Source: Coturnix japonica (taxonomy: Eukaryota; Chordata; Aves; Galliformes; Phasianidae). Taken from it: DNA of 64,000 nucleotides. Location: positions 19,374,470 to 19,438,469 of the forward strand of contig NC_029521.1 of the NCBI RefSeq assembly GCF_001577835.2, written 5' to 3'. The position numbers and the translations under genes were made by a program. Shown in pieces: positions 54,791-64,000 of this stretch; positions within the stretch are counted from its first letter, which is position 1; every line of letters begins with the position of its first letter. The notes beneath the pieces are model-generated. The model saw nothing but the letters and a program-made list of their open reading frames with translations. It was not told the origin of the DNA and ran no database searches.

Positions 54791-57700
54791 CGGTGGGTGA
54801 TGGGCGCACAGCTCCCGCTTCCTGCAGCGCTGACCCCGCAGAGGCTGCCATTGATTTCCCATTACCTCTTTAATGTCACGTACAAAGCGGGAGCAGCGCT
54901 GCTGGCTGCTCGGCGCTGGGGGATCGCCCAGGCTCCGTCACCCCCTGGGCCACATCCTGCAGACAGAGGGCTGCGGGGTGGTCAGCGCGCTCGATGCACA
55001 GACAAACGGACGGGAGAAGGTGTCTGCGCTGGGCAGCTTCGCTCCGCATCCTTCCGGGGGTTTGGCGAGGAGCTGGCTGCCTGCGCGAGCCGATAATCAA
55101 CGTGGCCCCGGTGCTCGCACGCTCTCATCGGCAGCGCTGGCGGAGGGGAGCACACCTGGGACCCGCACGTCTTCTGGCTCCTAATGAAGCGCTGCCGTTG
55201 CTGAGCACTCCCGAGCTGGGGCCTGTGGGAGAGATGAGTTCCTCTGCAGGCACAACAAGGAGCGATAGGCACAGCCCAGGGGACACGGACATTCCTGGCT
55301 GCCCGCTGTACGTGCCAGCACCAAACCCTGGTTCTGCCATGCTGGGAAATAGACCCGAGTGCTGATGCATTCTTCCTTTGATTCCCCTTTATTTGGACCG
55401 GAGCCTGGGAAAGATGGCTGTACTCCATTGCCACGGTTCTGTGGGGCATGGCACGGGTGTATAGGTTCTGCCCTACAATCCATGTAGCCCTATACAGGAC
55501 AAGGATGGCTCTCGCTGTGTGAAGCCACCCAGCACCCTCCAAGGAGCAGCCCCTGCCCCACTGTGCCCCAGAGTGGAACGTGGCCCCTCCTGCATGTAAT
55601 CGATGGCAGCAGATCCTGATCGCTTTCATTATTATTATTTTCTTATGCATGTGCGCACAGGAGATTTATTGCCAGCTACGGAGGCAAAATCAATTATTCA
55701 TGTTATAAATTAGAAAATGATTTATGTTTGTGGGAGGCCAAGCAGTGTGGAGCCCCTGGCCGCATGGGAGCTGTGTTTGTCTGGGAATGGCACCGGGTAC
55801 CCCCTGCCAGCACTTCCCCGGCCTCTCCATCACCACCTCACCCTGGGGTGCCCCCATCCATCACAGCACCCCACAGCACCCAGTCCTGGACACTGTGACA
55901 AACCCCAAAGCCTCACATGGGCCCATCTCCCTGCATGGGGCTCTCTGAAACTGTTGACTTTGGGGTCTGGGATTGCATGGCTCTGCAGAGATGCTCAGCT
56001 TGATTCTATGCCTGTGGTTTCCCATGGCAAATCAGCATCATTGCTGGGGGCTGGAGGGAACACCCAGCCTCCCACATCCTGACAGCTCATGTGCCTGTGT
56101 CTGTAGCCCAGGGGAGGCTGGGGACAGCGGTGGCCCTGTTACCCCAGCTATTGTGGTAAGATGATGCTCCACAGGCAGTTTCCATGGCAGCAGCAGTGCA
56201 GTCTGAGCACTGGGAGGTGTGGGCTGCAGGAAGACCCCCTTATTTCCCCCACTGAAGACATCCTCACACCTCTCCTCCTGGCAACTATGTCTCCTGTAAA
56301 GGACACTGTGGTGTCCATCTGGAGTGCCACATGCAGGGAAAGGGACCCCTTGCACCACCAATATGCCCCCCAGGAAAGGAGATGGATAAGGGCAATGGGT
56401 CTGCACAAAGGCCTGAGCCCAGCTGTCCCAGTAGAGACACGTCCTCCTCCTCATGGGTTATTGTGTTCTTAGGGCTCCTGGGAAATTTGTAGGCACAGAG
56501 AGGGCTGGTGGGAGCTGCACTGTGGTCACAGACCCCCACCCTGCACTGGGCATCCTCAGCTCCCCTGCCCAGCACATGCTCTGTGCTGATAGCAGGGCCT
56601 CTCCTGTTTCCAGAGAGCGTGGATCCAAAGCTGCTGTGCCTGCACCTCCCTGGGGATGGCACGGCAGGCCGGGATGCTGCCTGCCTCTCCTTGTCTCTCC
56701 ATCTGTAGCTGCGTCAGCGGAGGCCGCAGGGAGCCATGGGCTGAAAGGAGCAGTGCAGAAAGAAAAGAGTGGCTGGCAGCCCCAGATCAGAGACGAGCTG
56801 TGTGTCCAGCTCCAGCCAGGCTGAGCCCTGGGCAGGAGAGGCAGCATGGGGCTCTGCACTTTCTCTCACTGGAGTCAAACACCCTAAAACCCTCTGAGAC
56901 CCAGCAGTGCATCCTGTGACCTCCTTTGTGTTCCTGGGGATCCCAGCCCCTACGAGTATGTCTCTGCTTTCTCTCTTGCAGAATAAGTGTTTGCAGAGGG
57001 CTTTGGTGGAGAAACGCCCCAGGAGCTGCCATGAGGACACCGGGCAAAGAGAGCAACACACCCAGCATTTCCCATGCCCAGCCTGGTATCTCAGCCATGG
57101 GGAGGGCACTGCGGAGAGCTCAGGGCTGGGGTAGGTTGGGTTTGCTTTGTGCTGCTGCACCAAACACCTGGGGATTCAGCAGCTCGTGACAGAGCTGTAT
57201 AATGTGAGGAAGCAGCCCGCGGTGCAGGCAGGCGCCGGTGCTGCCGGCGGCTGTGGGCAGGGATATGATGGGGCCCAGCGGTGCCCCTGGGAGCAGAGCT
57301 GGCTACACTCAGCAGGACTCTCCTGCTGCCTCTGTTTTCCTGCACATGGAAAATGAGCAGGCGGTGAAAGCAGCACTGTGCTGCAGGAATCAATACAGAC
57401 TGGGTGCTCCTCCCCGCGCTCCCCTGAGAGCCTGCCCCCAAGCATCTCCCTGAGCAATTGCTGCTGTCTCCCTCTCAATGCTGTCTTGCTTCCAGCGTGT
57501 GCAGCAGGATCATGCCTGATGCTGCAGGCCTTGCAACAGTGTGGGGCAGGGAGTGACAGCCCCAGGATTGTGGAGCTCACTGCCTGGGCAGCCTGACTTC
57601 AGGGAGCCTGTGGGATGTGGAGAGAGATGTCCTGAGGGATCCCTGTGCCCTCTCCAGGGACCCCATTGCCTAGCCAAGAAGAGCTGATGTGCACCGGCTC

Positions 57701-58759
57701 CATCACAGCACCCAGCGGGTTCAGAGAGACATGACACGGTGTGACCCTACATCTTGCTCATGGGGATTCTGATTCTACAGGAGATCCTGGGAGAGACAAG
57801 CCCAGTTCACCCACAGGGCAGTGTCTCACAGGAAATGGGGCTTTCTGCTATCGCTGCTCTGCCCCACAGGTAGTGATGGACAGCAGGGACGGGCACCGTG
57901 AGGCTGGAGACAACGGCAGGTGGATCCGGTTACAGGCAGCACGGGGCAGAGATCGGCAAAGAACAGCAATGCAGCAAAAAGGGCTTTTAGTGATAATTAA
58001 TAATTAACATTTCTAATGATGTCCCGGCGACAGGAAGAGTCCAAGCAGGGACCTGGGGGCACCATGCGTGGTGACAGGAGCAGCTGGGGGCTGTATAGGG
58101 ACTGGGCTGTGCAGAGCCAGGGGTCAGGTGCTGGGCACTGTCTTCATGCCCTGCTGCTGCCATGGGCATGCGTTGATCCTGTGACAAGAGGTACTGCTAA
58201 ACAGTGCACAATGCACCTTCAGGTTGACCTGGCCCCTTTGGTAACACCACCGCATCTACCAGGCCGGTGGCAGGAAGAAGGGACTGAGCACTCACTGTGG
58301 ACCTGCTGGGGCCCCCAGGAGTTGGTCATGCTGGGGACAGGAACAGAGGTGGCCCAAGAGCAGCAGAGCCCAGGGGACCTAGTGGGATGGCGGCAGCTCA
58401 TGCACAGTGCAGTGCAGCGCACGCTGTGAGGGAATGGAGTGCTCACTATAAATACATCTGCAGGGTAAACGCCAGGGAGGAGAAGAGCTATTTCAGCTAA
58501 AAGACAACATTAGCACAGGAATGACTGGGGATACATTAACCATGAATACATTTAGGGTGGAAATTAGACCCTCGGATCAAGGAGGTCCCAGTGCAGCCCC
58601 TCCAGGGAGGGAAGTGGTGCCAGGAGTCAGGGTCAGTGTGGTGGCCAGGGGGTCCCACACATCTTGTGGCCCCTTCTAGTGTCTTGTGGCCAGCTGCTTC
58701 CCAGGCCATGCTGGCTGTGACCAGGCAGAGCAGGTGGCTGCAGTGCGGAGCAGCATGCA

Positions 58760-59010
58760 GAGCACTGTGCATGGTATATGCGTACACACTGCATGGATGC
58801 CTGAGTGTACAACGTGCAGGCTGTGTGTGAGCACAGGTGGGAGTGAACAGGCTGCATTCATGTTTGGGCAGTATGCTGAGTGCTCACATATTGTGTGTGT
58901 GTGTGCAGAGCGGGCAGACAGGGATGTGGCATGCAAGCTATACTTCATGCATGCATGTGGATGTGTGTTTGCAGTGTGTATGTGCTGCGCACCCATTGTG
59001 CACCTACTGG
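58760..59010. repeat. TG/CA-rich alternating purine-pyrimidine stretch
   Basis: Many TGTG, GCATGCA and TGTGTGTGTGTGTG (58892-58906) units interspersed over about 250 bp. A degenerate, low-complexity region. Confidence 0.6.
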
Positions 59011-59754
59011 GCTGTGTGCAGGTGTCTTGGCCTTCACGCTGCTTTAGAAAGAGCATCAACAGCACCTGTAAACCATCTTGGAGGACAGTGCTGGGAGTCA
59101 GCACTGCTCTGCTCACCTGCACCCACACTGTGCAGCAGCAGCTGTGATGTGCTGGAAGGCACACACTGGAGTTCCCTGATCCAGCTGCTCCTGGGCTCGT
59201 TCCCATCCCGATGGTTATGAGCAGAAGGATGCAGGGTGCCGGGGCTGCTGGATGCAGGGGGTTGCAGGAGGCAGCCACCCCCGTGCAAAGCGGGACAGAG
59301 CTGCCCTGGAGATGTAGGCGCTGGTGCAGTGCTCACACTGCGTGCCCGCGCTGCCTGCATCCCTCCGTGGAGCGCTCCGACTCCCTTCCCCCAGCAGCAT
59401 GTCTCACTGCCGCCTCGCTCTAATTTCCTGTCCATTGTCCCCGTCGCCGCCACCACCGGTCCCCAGCGCAGGGCCATGAGACGCACAGCCAGCCACCATG
59501 CACCTCCACGTACATACCCCACCAGGGCCGTGCCCACCTTCTGCAGCTCCCAAAAGAGCCTGGGTGCTGCCACATCCCCTGTTCACTCCCAGAATCGGTG
59601 GGGGCCGGGTACGGCCGGCCCAGCACGGGGAGCAGGAACCCACAGTGGGTTCCGTGCCCAGCGCTCAGCTGCACTGCAAGAGGGGTCATCAGAAATGGAG
59701 TGTACAGGGGTACTTGATGGTCACGTTGCAGCAGCGCTGTGGGAAACAATCAGT

Positions 59755-59860
59755 GGGACTGAGAGCTCTCCAATACAGCAGGGAGAGGAGAACTGCGAGA
59801 AACAGGCAAGAGCTGAAGCCAGACACGTTCGAATGAGAAATAAAGGTTTCAGCAGGGCAG
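59755..59860 (+). mobile_element. CR1-like retroposon fragment, copy E
   Basis: GGCAAGAGCTGAAGCCAGAC, ACGTTCGAATGAGAAATAAA and GGTTTCAGCAG correspond to the central part of copies A-D. Short. Confidence 0.6.
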
Positions 59861-60689
59861 GAGATCAGCCGCTCGGCACGGCGCAGGCTCCTGCTGCCAC
59901 CAGGTGCAATGAGGTGGCTGCAGCCCCAGGTTCCATGCTGGGTTCCTGTAGACGTGTTCTGCTGGGGTGGCCCAACCAGTGCCCTGCCAGCACCGTCCCC
60001 ATGCCACCATAGCCCCACGGGGAGCTCTGTGCCTAGCCCTGCAGCAGATGCTATGGGAAGGCAAGAGACTGCACACGAGCCCAGCTCAGCATCCAATAGC
60101 TACAAGGTTTTGGCATGCAAGTGCCTTGTGCATCCAGTCCCCAGGTCCCCAGCAGTGAAGCAAGTGCCCTTCACCCGGGGCCATGCAGGGGATTGCGTGG
60201 GGATGATCCTGAGCCCTTGGGCACAGCTTTGGGAGCTGATATCTCTCCGTGCCCACAGTTGCATTGCTCTGCTGAGCAAAGCAGCTGGGATGGGGCAGCT
60301 CTGTGCATCGTTGCAGTCGGTGGGGAGCAAATCTTGCTGTGCTCTGGTTGGAAATCACCCTGGGGGGAAATGAGCGTGGGGGAAAGTGCCCCTGTGTCAC
60401 TGCAGGTCTTCAGCCGGGATTCCAATCCCCATCACCCAGCTCCCGTGTTGCGCTGCTGGGACCCCATAGTCCCAAAGCTTTGGGGAGCATCCTAGCAGTG
60501 CAGGACAGTGTGGGACACGATGGGACAGAGCAACCCACCACCCCGTGAAGGTTATGAGCCACTCTCCTGCCACATGCCTCAGCGGGTCCCCCCATCATAT
60601 TTTGGCTCCGTATCACCCGGCGCTGCCCGGCCGTGCTTCCACTGCAATTTCGGGCAGTAAATCAGCTTCGCACAGCCCCACCTCCCCGC

Positions 60690-60835
60690 TCTCCATTGGC
60701 AGCGGCACCCCTCGCCCCGCTCATTGGCGCTGCTGCGGCCGCCCAGTGCTACATAAACCCCGCACGGGCGGCCGGAGTCGTCGGGCGGCGCGGGACCGGG
60801 AGGCGGGCGGTGAGCGGCAAGGCGGGCGCTGCGGG
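60690..60835 (+). promoter_or_regulatory. CRTAC1: CRTAC1 promoter and 5' UTR
   Basis: Two reverse CCAAT boxes (ATTGG at 60695-60699 and 60723-60727), then a TATA-like ACATAAAC (60751-60758), then CpG-rich DNA leading to the ATG at 60836. The spacing fits a start near 60780. Motifs are seen; the start site is inferred. Confidence 0.65.
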
Positions 60836-63800
60836 ATGCGCTCCCCCCGCCACCGCCGCCGCGGGGGCACCTGGCAGCCCCCAGCGCCCGTGAGTAGGGA
60901 GAGGGCCCCGCGACCCCGCCCCGCCGCCAACTTTGTCGGGGAGTCGGGGGTGGGTGCGGGAAGTTGGGAAGTGGGGAGGGAAGGGGGCGGAGGAGTTGGG
61001 GATGGGGTGGGGGAGATAGGGGTGCTGATGGGAGTGGGGGTTTGGAGGGGAGCTGGCCGTAAGGGAGCACCCACCGGGACGTTGGGGCGGTGATGGGTAA
61101 TGGGAGGGAAGGGGAAGCTCTTCTGTTTGGGGACGTCCACACTTGGTCACTGTGGGGCTGGAGGGGTCTCTCTGCCCCTCCACCTGTGCAGGAAGGGGCT
61201 GCCTGCGCGGTGCCACGGCTGAGCCCCCCCCCAAGGTCCCAATGTCCCTTCGGGCTGAGCTCCGAGATAAGGTGACTGCTTGTCTCCATACTGCATGAGC
61301 TGCTGCTGGCTGAGCCCCAGCGTGCTGGGTCCGGTGCTGAGCAGTCCTGCATGGGAGGGAACAGGGACCATCTCTGCATGAGAGCTGCGGGTGTGAAGCC
61401 CATTGGGAGCATCCACGGTAGGATGCACACAGGGACCAGGGCCTGTGCGAGGGGTGTGAGGTGCACAGTGCTGAGCCAACAGCAGTGGGACCAGGGCTTG
61501 TGACTTTGGCCAGAGCAGAGGTACTGCAGGGTCAGGGCTGCTTGGGGCTCTGGCATCCTTGGGACACTACAGCCCCTCTGGGACAGAGGAGGCTGAGTGC
61601 AGGATACCTCCCACCTGTCCTCTACCCTGGCAGGTTTGACTGTGGTGGCCTGGAAATGATGGGAAGGGGGATATGGTGTCACTGGGACACATGCAGCATG
61701 ATGTCATGCGGTGCTGTGATGTTACTGTGCTGTCACTGCTCTCAGGTGGCTTTGGGGTGTGGTGGGGCTCCTGCCGCACAATGTCACACGATGTTATGGC
61801 GGTGCTGGTCTGGGATGGGATGTGGCCTGGGATGGGATGTTGCCGCAGTGGTGACGCGTGACATTGGGGACATGCAGCATGGCAGCTGCGATGTCACGGG
61901 GACGGGGCGGCCATGCAACCGGCCAACTCCCATCTCCCCATGATGTGAGCTGGGGACCACAGCTATGTACGTGAGGAGCCCTGGGGCAGCGTCTCCCTAC
62001 CTGCGGTTACAGGTCTGTGGGGTGTGACCTTCCCAGGTTCGTGCACGCTGGCATTGCCCTCACCCCATCCCTTTCTGCCCTCTGGGTACTTTTGGCAGCA
62101 GCTTTGCATGGGGATGGCAGTTCCAGGGAGCAGCTGTTGGGCCAGCACAATGTTCCTGTGCTGCCCAGCTGTGCTCTGTATGGGCGCCCATGGCACCCCT
62201 GCCTTGCTCCTCTGTCCCTTCTTTCCACCTCAGCTCCATGCCACCAGGCTTAACCATGCTGAGCAGGAGCCCCAGTGTGACTGCAGCACCTGTAGTGACC
62301 TTGCCACTGGATGAGAAGACATGAGCTGGGACATGACTGCTGGGACAGGAGGGGGCTGAGATCTTCCTAGCCATTCAAGCAGGATCCTGTTGCCTCAAAC
62401 ATACTTGTGCCATGCTGGAAGCCACGGGGCCTCTCTCATCCAGCACATTGAGCCTGGCTCCCTCCCTTTTCCCAAAACAGCCTGGCTCTGGGCCGGGCAG
62501 CCCCCACCATGGCACCCAGAACCGGATCCATGGGCAAGAGCCTTTTGTTTCCAATCAGGAACATTGTTTCCTCCTGGAAAAAGCTTCATCCAGCTTGGAG
62601 GGATTCCGGCTGCAGCTGGATGAAGTGGGGGTGTGCCTGGGGAGCAGGCCAAGCTGCAGGGAGTGGGAGCTGGATGGGAGACAGATACCCATTGGTGGTG
62701 TGGGGGCATCAGGCAAGGGAATGCTGCACTGTGCAGGGAATCAGAGGACAACCCTGTGCCCATGTCTTTGTGCATGGGCAGCTGCCCAGTGCCTTGTTCC
62801 CACACTTCCCAGATAAACCTTGGGGTGCTAAGATCCTTAGGGCCTTCTACCTCCCCAGGGAGGCAGCAGCAGGCTGGTGGTGACAGTCTACCAAGATCCA
62901 ATAACTGGTCACCTTCCCCTCTCCAAGCTGGCCACACAGGGCCAATGGCATGAGCACAGGCTGACAGTGAGACTAGTCACCTTTCCCCACTGCTGGTCTT
63001 TTGGGGGATGCTCCTAAAGAATTTGGAGCAGTCCTGTTATGGCCACACAGAGCAGCGTCCCTTGCTGGGTATCCCAGCCCTTCCTCCAGACTGTGGGAGC
63101 AGGGATGGCTGCTCTTGCTTGCAGCTGGAGCACTGACGCACGGGGCCTTGGGCACAGCTAGTGCCATGCAGCTCACTGCTGCTGGGCTTTTCTCTTCTGG
63201 AGGGACTGCCTGGTCCACAGTGAGTGCAGCTGTCCTGAGTGCCACCTCACTTGTCACCCACGCTAAAGCCGGGTCAGAGCCAGCTCCAAAGCTCCGCAGC
63301 CTTGCCAGCAGTGCTGGCAGCCACAGTCCTCCGCAGTCCGGGTTAATTGAGCCTCTCCTTCCAGTCTCCCGTCACCTTCCTATGGCTGCAGACCTGTGCA
63401 GACACCTGCCTCCCACCCCTGTATGGCTCAGCAGGTGCTCACCCCACAGAGTCCCCAAGAGGAACAGCGATGGCAGGATGGGGAAACTAAGGCATGCTGG
63501 AGCTGCACAGCAGTGCCCGAGGTCTTGGGGTGGAGAATTGAAGGGTTGTGGGTTACTGAGTGGGGTGGGTGGTGAGTGGTGGAGGAAGAGCAGCTCGTGC
63601 AGAGATGATGCTCAGGCTCCATGGAGTGGGGTCTTGGTGGTGCACCCAGCAGAGCTGAGGGGCTGCAGGTCTGTCCCAGGTGCCCAGGATGCTGGCGCTG
63701 TGCCTGCTGTCCCTGGCCTGGCTCAGTGAGGGCTCCCAGCGCAGTGAGCCCATGTTCACCTCCGTCACCCACCGACTGCTCCCACCTGACTACGACAGCA

Positions 63801-63876
63801 ACCCCACACAGCTCAACTACGGCGTGGCTGTCACCGACCTGGATGCTGACGGCAACTTCGAGATTGTGGTGGCAGG
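60836..63876 (+). CDS. CRTAC1: Cartilage acidic protein 1, first two coding exons (gene runs off right edge)
   Basis: Exon 2 (63680-63876; acceptor ctgtcccag, donor gtgagt) encodes VPRMLALCLLSLAWLSEGSQ, then RSEPMFTSVTHRLLPPDYDS and NPTQLNYGVAVTDLDADGNF, then EIVVAG. This closely matches human CRTAC1, a secreted cartilage protein with an FG-GAP beta-propeller and an EGF-like domain. DLDADGNFE is the first calcium-binding FG-GAP loop. Exon 1 (60836-60889) is inferred: an ATG in the CpG island, 18 codons (MRSPRHRRRGGTWQPPAP), then gtgagt, in matching phase 0. Translation could instead start at the in-frame ATG at 63689, just before the hydrophobic signal-peptide core. Human also has a short extension before that core. 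Confidence 0.88.
60890..63679 (+). other. CRTAC1: CRTAC1 intron 1
   Basis: A GC-rich intron of about 2.8 kb, with a G/A-rich start (60940-61030) and a CA/TG-rich middle containing repeated short units around atgtcac/gatgtta (61700-61900). No recognisable element or coding similarity. Confidence 0.6.
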
Positions 63877-64000
63877 GTGAGTAGGGACAGCCTTGGGGAC
63901 AGTAAGACATGGTGGCCCTGCAGTGCCAGGAGCTCCTCGCAGCCCTGTGTCCCAGGGCTGACAGCCTTTCCCAACTTGCTGTTTTCTCCATAGAGCACAC
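63877..64000 (+). other. CRTAC1: CRTAC1 intron 2, left end
   Basis: Sequence after the exon 2 donor to the window edge. The tag at 63991-63993 followed by agcacac does not give the expected next residues (YNGPN), so it is not called as an exon. Confidence 0.5.

Larger units (their letters stand above)
54791..60590. other. Intergenic, between divergent R3HCC1L and CRTAC1
   Basis: About 5.8 kb between divergent genes. Contents seen: a small ATT-rich patch and AT-rich block at 55620-55715, a purine-pyrimidine alternating TG/CA-rich stretch at 58760-59010, one CR1-like fragment near 59760, and a possible second at 58525-58590. No convincing exon or RNA gene. Confidence 0.5.

Noticed and set aside
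54230-55096. 288-codon open frame in a CpG island
   Set aside because: Arg/Pro/Ala-rich translation typical of GC-rich chance frames, with similar open frames on both strands.
60579-61682. 367-codon - strand open frame antisense to the CRTAC1 promoter and first exon
   Set aside because: Composition-driven (Pro/Ser/Arg), no known domain, and it crosses the promoter and donor of CRTAC1.
63985-64000. Possible start of CRTAC1 exon 3 after tccatag
   Set aside because: The next bases would encode GAH instead of the expected GYNGPN, so this is more likely intron.

Overview
This window is vertebrate nuclear DNA, most likely from a bird and probably a galliform such as chicken. The reasons are compact multi-exon genes with GT-AG introns, GC-rich CpG islands at promoters, very little interspersed repeat, and only CR1-type LINE debris. 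The gene order matches human 10q24.2 in inverted orientation, a segment that corresponds to chicken chromosome 6. The species and chromosome are inferences. There are no operons, CRISPR arrays, tRNA genes, phage or retrovirus-like elements that I can see.

Layout. 1-29400: the 3' two thirds of HPSE2 (heparanase-2), + strand, nine exons spread over 23 kb with large introns. 30113-34487: complete HPS1 in 18 coding exons (700 aa), beginning about 240 bp after the HPSE2 poly(A) signal. It includes one minor-class AT-AC intron. 35558-38893: complete PYROXD2 in 16 coding exons (580 aa), including a 20-nt microexon. 40495-45283: complete LOXL4 in 14 coding exons plus a noncoding first exon (761 aa). 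47240-51924: R3HCC1L on the - strand in six coding exons (604 aa), convergent with LOXL4. Its promoter is probably the CpG island near 54.3-54.8 kb. 60836-64000: the first two coding exons of CRTAC1, + strand, running off the right edge.

How the genes relate. They do not form a pathway. HPSE2 is a secreted, non-catalytic heparan-sulfate binder. HPS1 is half of BLOC-3, the Rab32/Rab38 exchange factor for lysosome-related organelles. PYROXD2 is a mitochondrial FAD oxidoreductase-like protein. LOXL4 is a secreted copper amine oxidase that cross-links matrix. R3HCC1L is a nuclear/RNA-linked protein carrying an exon-junction-complex-binding-like motif. CRTAC1 is a secreted cartilage protein with a beta-propeller. 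What holds them together is an old conserved synteny block.

I found no new gene system. The points most worth a second look are the HPS1 AT-AC intron with near-consensus U12 signals, at least five scattered copies of one old CR1-like retroposon in both orientations, the EJC-binding-like motif in R3HCC1L, and two AT-rich noncoding blocks in the R3HCC1L introns that look like candidate conserved elements. All exon boundaries were placed by eye, using splice consensus, reading phase and remembered human protein sequences; no alignment was run.
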